From Pyricularia pennisetigena (Eukaryota > Ascomycota > Sordariomycetes > Magnaporthales > Pyriculariaceae): a stretch of 64,000 bases of DNA. Positions 36,500 through 51,207 of this stretch are shown in pieces. Below the pieces are notes generated by a model, which was not told the DNA's origin, did not search any database, and worked only from the letters and a program-made list of their open reading frames with translations. The position numbers were made by a program, and so were the translations under genes. The stretch is taken from positions 7,995,676 to 8,059,675 of the forward strand of contig NC_043741.1 of the NCBI RefSeq assembly GCF_004337985.1, written 5' to 3'. Numbering within the stretch: the first letter of the stretch is position 1; the number at the start of each line of letters is the position of its first letter.

Positions 36500-38075
36500 C
36501 ATATACCGTACCGTTACCCAATTTTACGAACGTCTAAACGCTTATAAGATTGGACTAACACCATACGCACCATATTACAAACAGTTTCCAACCCCACCCA
36601 TTTTATAAATATACCGTACACCCGACGAAATTGCAATACCTCCACCCGCCCTACGTTTATTTAATATTATAAATATCGCGACGTTTATAACGTTAATTAA
36701 ATATTATAAACATTGCAGAATACATTATATTCGATACCGTCCGAATTATTAATATAACGGCGCATTTAACCGTTGGATTAACATGCATTTTTAAAAAACG
36801 ACATCCCCATTATCGCCTATTACGAAACTATATTATATACGCACCAAAATTTTAACCTATACGTATGCCGTAAAATATCGTAATATGTCGACCACCGCGA
36901 TTTTTATAAGGTTAAACAAATAACACGTTAAAAATTAAACGATTTACATATAGGTTTCAACTTTTTATAATTTAATATATTTTTTTTATTTTCCATATAT
37001 TGCTATACATATATTAACTGCCTACAAACCCCTACACGATTACAATTAACCTAATAAGCCAGAGGTACAGCAAGCGTTGTTTTCAATTCCCAGGTTATAC
37101 CGTTTAACATTTACTCACGTTGCCCTTCTCCAAAACACGCCGTATTTCGCGTTATCGCATTGTTATATATGACAGGACTTTCTCCATTTATAACCCAAAA
37201 ATCCACCGCATATATATAGCGTATATAATTATATTTTTATAAAAATCGCCGCTTTAATAGTAAAATGTAGGTGTTATAGCAATTATATCCCCTATATTCC
37301 TATTTGCCGAACATTTTTATATATAATAAAAAATTTTAATTTATTAATAATCGCGACGTTAACTTTGTATCCCAACCGTAACCAGCACAAAACCTTATAT
37401 ACCGCACATATTATATAAATTCCCCATACTAACAAAATTATTAGGTAAACTCCCTAATATTATAAATATTTAAACACGAAATGCGTCCAACGCTATACAG
37501 TTTAATAGGTTATAATAAAACCATTTATACGTAAATTAATTCCAATTTGCGGATATGGCGACATTTCCATACCCGGTTAAACCACGTTAAACCAATGCCG
37601 CCCTTATTGCCTGCGTAACGCAAAATAGTAAATATAACGTAAATTCGCTTTCGGGTGGTATCGTTAATTTTATGCAAACAAATAACCAACGTAAACAAAA
37701 AAAACTATCGAACGTTTAAAAAAAAAAATATTAAATATTAAACGATTCCGCATTTATTTTGCAAATTTAAAAAGTATTTATTTAAATACCATTTAAATTA
37801 AATTTAAATCCTACGCAACGCCAATACGGATTTTTATTATATTTTAACACAATTAATTAATTTTTAAAATGCGTTCAAAAATCTTTATAATATCCCGACC
37901 CGTCCAACCATTCCAGTTTCTAACGATAAAAATAATTGGACGAACTCCCTATCCCTAATATTATTTAAAAACCATATTTTGGTCCATTATATAATGGATA
38001 CACAGCGCGGTAACCACGAAAAAATTAATCGCGTTAAACCCGTTTTTAAACTTTATTTTTTTCCGGATTTACGCA
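36500..38075. other. Unrecognised head-module sequence, unit 2
   Basis: Third copy of the stretch at 3690 and 5700. No gene was recognised. Confidence 0.4.
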
Positions 38076-38079
38076 CCCC

Positions 38080-41000
38080 TATTGCCCTTTTCCATAGCAT
38101 TTAACACTAAACCCTTTTCCATATCCGGTAAATCCCGGGTAACGTTATCGCCACCAAATTCCCGCGCCAAATTGGTAAATACGGCAGGATACGTTATAAA
38201 TATATTGGATAAAATATTTTTAAAAACGTATCCGTATTTGCATTACCCACCAGGTCGTTTATACCACGCGTTGCCAAAACCAGTACGATATTCGTACTAT
38301 TTATTCGCACCAAAATCCAAATATTGCGGCAAATAGTATATAAAGCAGCAATTGTACCTTTTAAAACCGGCGCGCGATATTTCATTTTTTATTATATTTT
38401 GCACACCTTTAACCCCGTATTTAACGTAAAACACCATTTGCCCATTTAAAATAATTTTTTCGGTACAATCGATAGCCCGATATTTTAGGGCACCGCGCCT
38501 AATTAATAAGCAAAATGCATAATTTTTTCCGTCGACGCCGCCCCCGAAATGGCGGTCCAGCAGGTCGGCCAACGTTTGCACGGTAACGATAATGCAATTT
38601 TCAATTTCGTTATAAACCGAAAAAGCAGCGTCGACATTAACGTTTTGTTTTACGTAATTACTAAAACCGGGAATAAAACTAATTGCAACCTGCGAAATCC
38701 TGGACGATGGATTACCGGGGCGTCCGGACGATCGTAAAATAAAATCCAATACGGCGGGAAAAATTGAAAACCCAAAGGCTGTATTTGTCGAATGCGTCGG
38801 CGTAACGTATCCCGGGGACGATAATCCCGCAATTCGCGCGGTATATCGTCGTATAATTATTAACCCGTCCTCACCTATAAAAAAGTTTAAAATAAAGGTC
38901 GACAAATATATCCGTTTGGAAGGCAGGTATTTATTTTTTTTTAAAGGTTTTTTCGCCCCGTACCTCGCCGCAGGCGTTATAGGGGCTATATATTTTAATA
39001 CCATTATAATTACCCAAAAATTAGCATTTACCCGCAAACGCAAACCGCACCGTCGATTACGGCGGCCACACACCCGTGGTATATTTACCTATATTTTTTT
39101 ATATATTATTAAAAACCTCCGTTCCCGGTTAATATCGATTATATCCAACGTTACCGTACCCGCATTTAGCGTTTTTATCGTCGAAATAACGGTTAAAAAA
39201 TTCCCGGATATATTCGGAACGGCCAAATTCGGCGAAATATTTATCGCGAACCTGTAACCTTAAATCGATAAACACGCAGGTCGCCGGGTTCCAATCCCTC
39301 CCAACCTTGCCCCATTCCTGTACCAAAAAATCCAAAAACCAAGCCCCGACGCACACGACCAGGCGGACGTCCGGGATATTAACCCTTTCGTTAAACGCGG
39401 TAATCGCGACCAAAAAACCCCCAAATTCGCGCCATTTATCGACGGCCGCCGGGTTAACGTCGCCCGAATGGTAAACGTTTACGTTAAACATATTGGCGTA
39501 CGTCGTGCAATCGTTTTTCCTAATCGTATATATTATACCTTTACCCAAATTTAAACGTTTCGATATACCCTTTAAAACGGTGCATATATTACCTGTGGAC
39601 GTTTGCATATATTCGTAACGCAGGTTGGGACGGTTATTCGGAACCCATACCTATTTTATTTTTAAACCGTTTAAACCCATTGCCCTAAACAGTTTACCCG
39701 ATTTGGATTTCGGTAAAAAACCGGTAAATATAACCAATTTGGAAAATAAAAAACGAATGGCGCCGCTTAATCGACCTATGGCCGTTTTAAAGGCGTTTAA
39801 CGTTAATACGTTATATACTTCGTCGACAACGACCCTGTCGATTAATTTATCCGTACGGGCAACCGCGGCCCACGATTTCCACGACACCGTACCTATGGCC
39901 TTTAACGTTACGAAAACCACGTTTTTCGGGGATTCGGGCGCAGTCGCGTTGCGCCATATATAATGGGTAATATTTGCCGCGGCGAGGCGTTTGGCGGTGT
40001 CGTTTTGCAAAACCCGGAACGGTTGCACGAATATTGTAATACCCGTCCTATTCGCGACCGCAGGTAATATAAATGCTAACGATTTCCCACCATTTATCGG
40101 CGTTTTAATTAACGTCTTCCCTTTCGAATTGGTCGCGGCCGCCAATATATTTTATTATTACGGTAGCAGTTTTGCACCCGATCCGAATATAGTTTATACC
40201 ACGTCGTCGTCGATAACCCGTTTATTAACCATAAATTGGCGGTAAAATTATATAATCGTTCGGTTATCGACGCCTTCGTTAATAATGGATAAATGGATTT
40301 TACCGGTCGCACCGATACCGAAAAACTCGTGGTAATTAAACGATACCTGGAAAAAATCGTCGAACCGCGTACCGCTATCCTTTTCCCGCGCGTATACGTT
40401 AACGGCCGTTTCGTAAATATAACCGTTTTGCTTTTTAACCAGCGCGTGGGCCCTTTTCGGAAAAAATGCGCCTTCGATCGTAATAAAACGTTTAACCCAC
40501 GCCTTAATAACGTAACGAAACTATTATATATTTAACGCGCTATTGGTGCAAACGGCGGTACCGTTTTTCATTATTTTCGTTAAATATTCGTCGCTTACGG
40601 GGCACGGTTACCTAACCACGTTATAATTGCATACGTGGGAATTGGTTTTTTTTTTACCGTTTAATAACCTTTCGCACACTTCCGCAAACGGAATAACCAC
40701 GGACGTCCACGCCGCAAATAATTACGCGGTTTTACGCGTATAAAACCGCTATACGGCCTTCCTAAATCGACCGTTGCGATATATTTTAATTTAAACGTAT
40801 TTAACCGTTAGCAACCTTTTATAGTAAAACACGTTACGTTAACCGCTCCGTTCGCCGTTCCTAAATTGCAACCCGCACATTTCCGTACGTTTGGGCATTT
40901 ATCCGTTTATTAAATAAAACACGTAAACCCAATATTCGATAAATTTTTTATACAATTTTAACCAGGCGGACGTTTCGTTTAACGAAATCGATAGGCCGAC

Positions 41001-43140
41001 CCTCCACCTCGAGCGTAGGGCGTCGTTTCCGTTTATCGCTTCGACCAAATATATCCGAACGCGAGCAATTTATTCGTGGTTTTTTCGTATATCGAGGGCG
41101 TACCACCGAAATAAATCGTTTGTTTTATCGTTAAAAACTTTCGACGGGTCCGGCATTTTATCGTTTAATACCTCTTCGAAGGAAGATTTACGGCCGATAA
41201 ATATTAGATTTTCGAAACAAAACCGGAGCGTTTGGAAAACGTTACCGTATAATTTGCGTATATGGGTTAAAATTACGCGGTTATTAAACGCCACCAGCTT
41301 ATTATCGTTATCGCCCGTCCAAAATACCTTAACCTCCCGCTCGGCGCTTTTTTTCAGGTCCGCTAATTTTAATTATGCAAAAAACGCCCACGATAAAACG
41401 GTATTATGGGCGATAATCGCATTTAGGTAAATAACCGAATTTATTTTTTTAACTAACCACGTTATTTAACCCGGTAATAGTTTTGCACGCATCGTTAGCT
41501 TCGCCACGTCGCCGGATCGCAGCGATATTTACCAATATCGTTATTTTTATTAATTATATTCGAATTTACGCGATAATTACGTCAGCTGGCGCACGGTATA
41601 AATCGTTACGACGACATTATACATATTACCAATTCCCTAATCGCCGAAATTACAATCGCCGAATTCGCAAAATGGCCTTAAACCTTAAAGCTAACACGGT
41701 CCATCGGTAATTTCGAAACGCAATTAACGCACGTATCGAAAATATTATATTCGACGTATTTTAATCGTACCCGCCGGCAGGAACCGCGCGCGGTTATCGG
41801 GACGCCATAGCGTATATTATATATAAGGTTATTTTAACTACGCCGTTTAATAAATATCCGTAATTATACGCTTTATATTATCCCTTACCGTTACGTCGAA
41901 CGGCCGCGACAACGGAATGGAACGGTACAACGGTTCGCCATTTTAATCCCGTAAATTTGCGATATAATATAACGTCCACGAACCCGTATACGAACCCGTT
42001 ATTAATATTATCGTTTATAATATTAATTGCGCCCGCGGCGACCACCGCCTTATACGCGGCGCGTTTAAACGCCGATAATTTATAACCGCACGCGGATTCC
42101 CCTCCCGCTTTTACCGCCTCCGCCACAAATCGGAATATATTGTACCAATATTTAAAATATTTGGAAACGGTGTTAATATTTATAATAACCGAAAACGCAC
42201 CCGTCGACCTTTCGGACTAATTTCGGCGGTCCAAATATTGGAAGACCAGGTGGTTTTCGTCGCGTATATTAACCAGCGACCTACCTATTAACCGGTCGAA
42301 GCCGGCGAACGCCGGAATTAGCGCCGCGTCGTATCGTCCCGTCCCTAATAGGGATGCAATCCGGTCCAAAACGACGCCCCTACCCGCGAACGCCTTTTCG
42401 AAACCTATTAGGTTTAACAACGGGTTCGGACCCATTTTGCAATCGCCTATTTTAACCTGCTCGTCGCCCGCGGTATTTTCGTCGCCGCCCCCGCAAACCC
42501 GCGTTATTATAACCGTTAAAAATTCGCCTTCCACCAGTTTTACGCGTTTTTTAACCCGGATAAAACCCCACGTTTTCGACCCCATTTTTATTTTTTATAC
42601 CAATATTTTTTCGTAATTGCCCGCCCGTTCGTAATTATTATTAAAATGGATCCTAAAGCGTTTTTTATCCCGGAACAAATAACTATACGGAATACTTTTA
42701 AATCCCACCGTTATTATACATTTAAAACCGTCGAACGTCGGTAAAATAACGGCTAAATCGTATATTCCCTCGCGCGTCGCCAGCGGTACGAATTTAGTTA
42801 AATTTATATTTTTGGTTACCATTAGCAACGGACCGAGGCGTTGCGCCACGTCGCGTTCTATCGCGGTAAACGTTTCGGAGGTGCCCGTATAAAACGGATA
42901 TTTATCGAAATATGCAACCACGTAAAAGGCGAAAGGGGGTATCCAGTTTTATATGGGGCGGTATTATACGTAACGAAACCCATTGTGTAAATAAAACTAA
43001 TTATCCATATCGGTAGGGCCACGCGGCCTGTTTAACACGCCGGAACGACGCAATAACCCTTTAAACACGGAACCTAAAATCGCACCACGCCATAGGCGCC
43101 TATGGTTAACTACCGGTAATCCGGATTTTTACAAAATTAA
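38080..43140 (-). pseudogene. Telomere-linked RecQ-type helicase (TLH-like), RIP-inactivated, copy 2
   Basis: The better preserved copy. Frame 40145-39651 carries motif I as GGKS (about 40091-40080), motif Ia FVQPFRVLQND, and motif II as DEVY (about 39824-39813), where Tyr in place of His fits CAC to TAC. Frame 39608-39129 carries IIYTIRKND, the VYHSGD segment, FLVAITAFNERVNIPDVR (motif V) and LVQEWGKVGRDW (motif VI), followed by a Cys-derived Tyr cluster. From 39128 to about 38080 the same frame reads as a Cys/Trp-rich TLH C-terminus with many glutamine- and tryptophan-derived stops. The long open frames 38297-39073 (minus, other frame) and 38082-38336 plus 38916-39257 (plus) are shadows of it. 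The N-terminal Cys/His region lies near 42970-42700. Length about 1,650 codons, usual for the family. The product cannot be functional. Confidence 0.85.
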
Positions 43141-44219
43141 ATAATACGAAAACGGAACGCCAAATTCGCAACATTTAAACCGCTACCAATATATAAAAAC
43201 GCCTCGTCGATATAATTGGTAACACTATAATAATTTTACCAGTACCCGGATTCGAAAAAGTGGACCTTTTTCCCAAAATACCGAAATTCCCACGCTCCGC
43301 TAATTTATAAAATTAAATAACGAAAAAACAATTAAAACAAAACAGTAAAAAATGTTAAAATAAATTAAAATATAATAAGGTGAAAAACGTAAACGTCGAT
43401 AAAAAAATATATTAATTTTACGACCTCGGCGATCGTAATATATACGCACAAACGAAATCGTTATAATACCGCGGTTATATGCGCGATCGACCTATTATAA
43501 CCCCGCATACGTTAACCTTTTTTAAACGTTATTCGTTAATAAACGCAAACCGCAGCTATGGGTCCAAATATTAGCCGTTTAAAAACCCAATATTAACACC
43601 ACCGGATATTAATCGCCGACCTCGCCGTCGCGGGCAAACGAAGAATTACGCCAACCGTAACCTTCGCGAATGGGTGGCGGTATTACGCATTTAACGACGA
43701 CCCGGATCGTAGTAAAACAAAATTGTAAAATCGAATTCGCAAAATCGGTTTAAATAACGCCGTAGGTTATAAAAATTTAAATTCGGGATCCCAACCCCGA
43801 AACCGGCGACGAAAAAAAAATCCTATTTATAAATATAAGGTCGAATGCAAACGCCGGTGGATACCGGCAAAAAAACCTTACCGATTTGGACCCACCCGAA
43901 AAATATAAAAACCGCCTTTTCGCCATTTCGCCCTTTTTCCCTCCAACCTTCCCAACAACTTTTTTTTTTTTTTTTTTGGCAGTTTTTCGCACTATTACTT
44001 TTTTGTTTTGCTTTTTATTTGCATTTTTGCACAAACTACGATCGCCGACCTCGTAATATGCGTTTAATTATTAATTCCTGCTTTTATTTTATTTAACGCT
44101 TTTATTTTTAACGTTTATTTACTTTATAAACCCCGAACTGCTGGTATACGCTAAATTTAATAAATCGAAATTATAAAATCCATAAACTTTACCGTTAAAA
44201 ACATTATTAACACGCTTTT
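43141..44219. promoter_or_regulatory. Divergent intergenic region, TLH / SNF2, unit 2
   Basis: Equivalent of 12291-13370. The pyrimidine tract at 43950-44035 contains a run of 17 T at about 43961-43977, and retained CpA in CATTTTTGCACAAAC. It is the probable common promoter zone of the two helicase genes before decay. Confidence 0.4.
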
Positions 44220-47200
44220 ACGTCGCGGATTTTATAATATTAACAAGTGTAACCATTCCTATTTTCGTTTGCATTTTATTAATTTGGTTTTTTAATATTT
44301 CCTACCGCGCGTCGCATTAACAAATCGTCCTTTGGACCATTAAATTTTCGTCAGCTTTAAACGTTATTATATATATTATATCGTTGCATTTAAACAGCTG
44401 GTTATAACAATCGCAACCATATATAATATTTAGTACAATTTTACAATTTAATACTATTGGTATATTAACGTACACCATACCGCCCAGGAAGAGCACCGGC
44501 AAAACCACCGCGGTACATGCGTCGGACCAGGACTGCATACCTTATATATACCAATATACGTACAAATACCGACCGTTGGACGAAATGCAAAATTATATAC
44601 ACCGCAATTGGTACGATAACGATTACACCCAACAGGCGGAATACCCCGGATATAACAATTCGAACCTTGCCAAAACGGCGGTACTGCGTAAAGCGACCAT
44701 TATATAGACCACCGCCCTGCGGGGGTTTAACATTATCGCGGATTACCACCTTATATTCGAATTTAGGCGCGACGTGGTAAAACCGAACGGATTCCTTAAG
44801 TCTTTTATAAAACAGAAAACGCCTGCCATTATTACGTCTTTTTATACGTTTAAGGGTAAATACCACGCGTTCCCTATATCGTCGCGGCAATACCAAAAAT
44901 CGGCGATTAGCGACTTCGTGGCGTACAATTAACAATTAACAATAATCTACGCATTAGGTGCCCGTCTACTGTATAATCTTATAATATTAAAAGAGGTTAA
45001 ATTCCACTATAAAAAAATCAAGGTTTTAAAATATAAAATAATACCCCGTATAATCGAAAACCTCGCCCACAAAACATAACCTGGATTTGTAACGGCCTTT
45101 AACCGTATTGGCAGGGGCCAACCTCTGCCCGCCGAACCGTATATTACAACGTTTAATATAGCAACGGTACAAGGTTATAATAATAAGGTTTGGATAAAAG
45201 GCACAGTTATTTTATACGCCTGCTACGTATTTAATAATATACGTAAAAGTTATATTATCCGCAAAAATAACCTAGCGGATTACCCATTTTTTTTCCATAA
45301 ACAGGGCGACGAAGGCGAATTTAATAATACGAATATTAGCGACCCGATCCTCGGTTTTACCCCTTATTAATGGATTATAGCGATTTGCATCGTCGTTAAC
45401 TTCCTGGCCGGTAAATTTAAATTAATTATCGGTAATATCCCCCCCCCGCGAGAATTTCGTCTATATATTCGAAATTACCGAGGCTACCCTCGGCCGCGTC
45501 GCCAAGGAGACCTAATTAAATAACGACGACGCGCGCCGGTTTTTATCGTTTAACCGCAAATTCGAGGAAATAACCGCGCACCGGACCATAAATCCAAAAA
45601 ACCTAACGGATATCCTAAATAAATTTCGATTCGTTACCGGCGAGGACCCCGGCGATAACGCAAATATGCACAAACGGTTCCTAAAACGACAGGTTTATTT
45701 GGTCGACGTCGCCCCCAATATAATAACCGGTAGCAGGGCTGTAAAAGGATCCAAAAGCGAAATAGGGTTTAAAAAGCAAATGGACGCCGACACGTTCGCG
45801 CTGTTTATCGGTAATATCCAAAACCAATTCCCGGATCCCAAACCAACGGAATTCGGTAACGCAAAAACCCGCGCATTTTTAACTGCCGTACCAAAGGACG
45901 AGTTCGACAATTTTATTAACGCGCAGGGTAACTTTATATAAAAGCTGGTAAAAGATAGTATGGCGGCCGACGACACCCTTATAAAGGCCGACGCCGTTAA
46001 CCAGGTTACCAAATTTAATAAAACTTCGTTCGCCAGCAATTACTTTATTTACGCTACCCCCCTTCGGAACACGGATCCCACCGACGCGATACGGTAATTT
46101 GGATTTAACCCCGCCGACGAAAATTTCAATTTTAATTAATAAAATACATCTGTCGAAACCGGCGAAATAGCAGACGACGGTACCAAGGTAACCAAATTGG
46201 TGCGGTTTAAATTATACCAGGTTTATGGTAAATATTACCCCATTACCCTTTTTTCCCATCCAACCGAAATATATTGCGAAATCGGCGACGCTGGCCCTGT
46301 ATAAATCGGCGACCTGGGACCTCGTAACGTGCGTTTAACCCTAAAAAATAATTATATTAACGTAATAAATGGTATAAACGTTTCGATTATATTGGATATA
46401 ATAACCTCCCCGATTCGCGGCGGTATTAATATATTCGGTTACGGATTCGGTAAAACCGTTAAATACCAGGCGATAATCGCGGCTATGGCCAATAAATTGG
46501 AAAAAATGCATAAAACGGACGAATTTATAATTTTTCACCCCAACATAATCGTGGTGCCGAATCATTTTATCATGGACGCATTCGAAACGGCCCACAAGTT
46601 TTTCCCCGGTTTGCTAAAACCCGTCGTATATTATAGCATTCCCGATTAGGCGCATAATTCGGCCATAAAAGCAGCGATTTTAACTAAAACGGGTATTAAG
46701 CAATGGGTTAAACGTATAGTGGTAAAAAAACGATTCCTTTCGACGGCCCGACAGGTATTATTTACCATATATTCGACCTATTAGCAACGGTTATTTAACT
46801 ATACCGTATAATATAAATACGAAAACGGTTCCGTAATGTCGCTAAATACGCGCAAATCGCGCAATTTGCGTCGAAAAAACAAAATTACTTTGGCCCGCGC
46901 CACGTTTGGCGTTTACAACGAATCGTATGGAAATATAATAATGCAACAAAAGCGAAAACGCTTCCGGCGCCTGGACGAAAAAAACGAACCCGCCGACGTG
47001 GCCGCATATATTAATTTTCGCAAAAAAGCAGTAAACCACGCCGCCGACAATTTAAATAATAGTTCCAACGACAAATTAAACGATAACGCCAGCGATACCG
47101 ACGACAATAAGGGCGGCCCCATACGGCGGACCGTTAAAACCGTATAGGAAATAAACCAGGCGACCGACCTTAACGAGGAAGGCGAAAATGCGGAAACAGA

Positions 47201-50200
47201 CAATTAAAAACCGTTTAAATAAAACAAAAACGCACCCATTAAACCCAAAAATTCCCAGGGCAAATATCCGGTTTCGACCCGTTCCGAATACTTTTTTAAT
47301 AATAATTTAATAAACCCGGGCGTGGGTATATAATTCGGTATATTCGTATTCGACGAAGTACAGGTTTTCCGCAATAAATGTACCACGTTTTGGATTTTCG
47401 CGAACAAATTCCCCCGTATATAAACGTTCGGTATAATATTAATATCGGCGACACCCGCGTTTAATTCGCGCAAAAATATGCGGGGATTAGCGGACCTGCT
47501 AATATATTATAGCGGTATTTTTTTCGCCAGCACCTTCGATGGCGAACCGTCGCTGGTATTTAACGATACGTATAACCCTTTTTACGTCGCCCCGCCCGCC
47601 CCCGCGCAATCGATAAACGCATTGGGAAATAAAAACGACGACCCTATATTGCTGGGTAGGATATGGGACCCCAAAATAAGCTTTAACAATCCTAAATTGC
47701 TCGAAATTAAACGTTATTACGAAACCCGAAACGGCGATTAACCGTTTTATATGCTCGCACCCGGAATCGTGGCTAAAATAACCAATAATAGGGAAAAGGA
47801 AACCAATTTCGTATATTCCAAAATTTGCAAACTCCTTATTAACCGCCGCTATTTTTAAACCCTTTTTAAACTTAATAGCGGTAACGTCGTATACCCCGGC
47901 GCGGAAATCCCCCCCTTTATATTACAACCGTTACCGTTAAACACCGCCCCCATTTTAAAAACCACCGCAAATTCGTCGTCGTATCGGATTTTTTCCTTAA
48001 CCGCCACCACCGCCGCATTATAGGCGTATCCAAAAATCCTAAAAAAAAAGGCGTTTTCCGCGCCGATTTTTAAAACAATAACCCCCCCGCCCAGGCGGAC
48101 GTAGGCGATGGATAGGATTTTACCGCGGAATAAAGTAATTTTACCCGCGTAAAAAAAGCCAAAAAACCATTCGGTTTCGGACGTATAATGGACGAAAACG
48201 GATTAAATATAGGAATCCACCGTATCGCTATATTAATGGTATTTAACGCCCGTATATTTTATATTATATTTAACCCCGAATACGGTACGCGCGATCCCCT
48301 AATAATTATATTAAAAATCGATTTGCTGGACGCCGGATCCGTATTTACCCGCGCGTCGCTAAACCCCGGCGAAATGGCGATATTTAAACGCCAAATATTA
48401 CGGAATTAGGGCTACCTGGATCCCAAATTCGGACAAAACCACGTTAAGGATATAACGACGTTAAACCCCGCCGACGGCGGATTTAATTATTTATTTAAAA
48501 TAGCGGAAAATATTTACCTAACCCCTTATACGGACCGCGCGTAAATAACGTTGTGGGCCGTAAGTAAATCGCCTATTATAATATACGCCGTGCGCCGAAT
48601 CGTTTATTTTTCCATATTGCAAAAACGCGTTTTATTAATGGTCGATAACCTTTACGCCCAAATGTAAATGCACCCGCCCCTTTTTTAATTTTACCACCAC
48701 CGCGACCGCAGGCCTATAATCGGCGATTAACGAATTCGCAATATGCGTATTACGACATATATATTAACGAAATATATAAATTTATAAACTTTATTTTACT
48801 CGAATGCGGTATACGCGTTTACAACGTTTTATCGTTTATTTACAACGGCGACCGCGTCCGCGCGGGAAAAATATTTAATAAAAAAGGTACCGAAATCGAC
48901 GTATTCCTCACTTTTATAACGGTCGCGTCGAGCGGTATTAACCTCCACCTGCAATGCAATTATAATATATAATTCCAAAAAGGTTGGAATTACTCCAATA
49001 CGCTGCAATTTGCAGGTAAACTCCATCGCACGGGATAAACGAAAACGGTCCATTGGGAGGTTATACGATTGGACGACGTATATACGTAATATATAAAAAA
49101 ACGACGGTTTAAAAAATAGTACGCCTAATAACAGGGAAAGGGTCGCCTGCCCAAAATGCAGGTATTTAGCGACGAAACCATATAATCCGCCGCGACCAAC
49201 GGGACCCTAAATTACGAATATATTCGCGTTATTTTCGGTATACTTTTTAACCATTATTCGTGGGTATTATTCCCCCCCGTTTACGTCGAGCAATATACGG
49301 ATAAAAAACGGCGTAGGGTCGGGAGGTTTTACACCGACGTCGCGTCGCTGGTATATAATTACCGCCACGCACGCCGCGGTATTAAAAACGGCGACAAATT
49401 CGTCGAATTTATAAACTATTGGAATATGCGTCCGCGCGTATTATCACTCGTTTACCTGGTTAAACGGAGGAGGTTCGTCGGTAACAATTACCTCGGTAGC
49501 ATTAATACGCTAATTAAAACCATAACTTTCGTCGAAATAACCGCCCGCTTTAATAAAGGCCTGGACCCCGTCGACGCCGACCAACGGTTGGAACTAACCC
49601 GTATTATCGACGTTTTTTACCTTACCCAGGCAAATAAATATTACGTGGAACATTTCGATAGGGTTAAAGTTAACCCCCGTTTTAACGAACGCCAAACCCC
49701 TATCCTTATTAACCGCGCCATCCTCGGTTATATGGACCGTATTAAAATATATAATAAAACGCCGCAAATAAAAACGATAAACCATTTTAAAATTTTATTT
49801 AACGCAGCGGATTTTCCCACCCCCAGGCCGCGCCCCGCCCGCCGCAAAACGCCGGTCCCACCCGAAATAACCAATTTTACCATAAACCAATTGGCCGATA
49901 TAATTTCGCAGGCCCACGAGGACGAATATTATAACGACCCTTTATTACGCACCCGCCTTTTGCCCCGGAAAACCGAATTCCCTAACCGCCCCAGGGACGT
50001 TATACCCATTACCGTAAATTTCCCCCCCGCCCCACGCGATGGCGACGTTAACCTATTAACTACCCCCGCCCCGCAATTTATATTTAACCGCCGCATTATT
50101 ATTAATAACTTTACCCGGCCAACGGTTAACACGGCGCGCGCTACCGTGCGTAATTATAACGCGATAATGGTCGTCCCCAATTCGCAAAACGCTTTATCCC

Positions 50201-51207
50201 AATCCAACGCGGTACCCCATTATAACGACGAAACCGAAATCGCGGGCGACCCCGGCCCTAATAAATAGCACGAGCGACCGGTCGAATCCACCCCCATTTT
50301 AACGTTATAACCCCTTTTTATTCGCGATAATATTACCGATTTTAATAGGGTATTTTTCGGAAATAATAACGCCTATAAATTAAACAAACACCCTTAATAC
50401 CAAAATAACCAAAACATATTCGCCCTTAACGTCGAAATATTTAACGCGCCACCTTTAAACGACGAAACGGCCGCAACCTTTAAACGTAAAACCCCGGAAT
50501 AAAACGAATTAAACGACGGGTAAACCCCCCGGTTTAAACGCCAACGTATTACGATTAATTCGCCTATTAAATAACCCGTTACCCCCGCAATTACCCCGAC
50601 GTTTACCCGCGCACAAAAATCGGCCGCCACCCGCCGTCGCAATAAAAAAACCAAAAAAGCGGTAATAATTTAGACCGCCTCGAGTGGGTCGTTTCCCCAA
50701 ATCGCCGACGCGACAATCGTTATCCCAGCCACCCCAGTTTTAACGCGCGGCCAAAAAACGGCCGTAACCCGTCGTCGCAATAAAAAAACCAAAAAAACGG
50801 TAATAACCGCTGCCGCGGCCGAGGTGGCAGCTCCGTTAACCCCAATTATACGCCCCATTACGTCGGGTAAAACATTCCCAGGCCTTATTACACCCGTTAC
50901 GGGCGGTAAAACCCTCCTTAATATAAATAAAGGAATATTTAGCAAAAAGTTTATTACCGCATTAAACGAGCAGTTTAACGAAAAAAAATAATAAAATAAA
51001 AAGGAATAATAAAATAAAAAGGAGCAGTAAAACGGAAAAAAGGAAAATAAGGGATAAAGTGGGGAAAAGGACGAAAAAGAGGGTAAAAAAGAGGAAAAGC
51101 ATAAAAAAAAAAATAAAAAGGAGGAAAATAAGGAAAAAGAGGAGGAATAGGAGGTTAAAAACGACGAAAAGGAAAATAAGGAGTACGAGGAGGAGGACGA
51201 CGAATAA
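44220..51207 (+). pseudogene. Giant SNF2-family helicase, RIP-inactivated, copy 2
   Basis: Same gene as copy 1 with clearer motifs. Motif I is FGYGFGKTV at about 46431-46457, motif Ia near 46540 (FHPNIIVVPNHF), motif II FDEVQ at about 47349-47363 and motif III ISATP near 47443. The lobe-2 motifs are VASSGINLHLQCN (from about 48922) and KLHRTGQTKTVHW (about 49016-49055). The 280-codon open part 49426-50268 is the unrecognised C-terminal region rich in Pro/Asn/Arg, followed by two TRGQK/TRAQK..RRRNKK repeats and a Lys/Glu tail ending EYEEEDDE at 51207. Two C-run indels relative to copy 1 (about 45440 and 47910) shift the frame. A further frame change near 48690 is shared by both copies and fits an intron. 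Confidence 0.85.

Noticed and set aside
36047..36608. Repeat protein encoded by the 42-bp minisatellite
   Set aside because: The open frames follow from a repeat length divisible by three without stops; there is no conserved start, splice or non-repeat domain to support a gene.
38297..39073. 258-codon open frame on the minus strand
   Set aside because: It is in a different frame from the RecQ helicase; the helicase frame through the same DNA gives a Cys/Trp-rich TLH-like C-terminus with only RIP-type stops, so this open frame is a shadow.
38082..39257. Plus-strand chain of open frames that looked like an independent gene
   Set aside because: Its codons lie exactly opposite the helicase codons, the usual place for an antisense shadow of a GC-at-third-position gene; no motif supports it.
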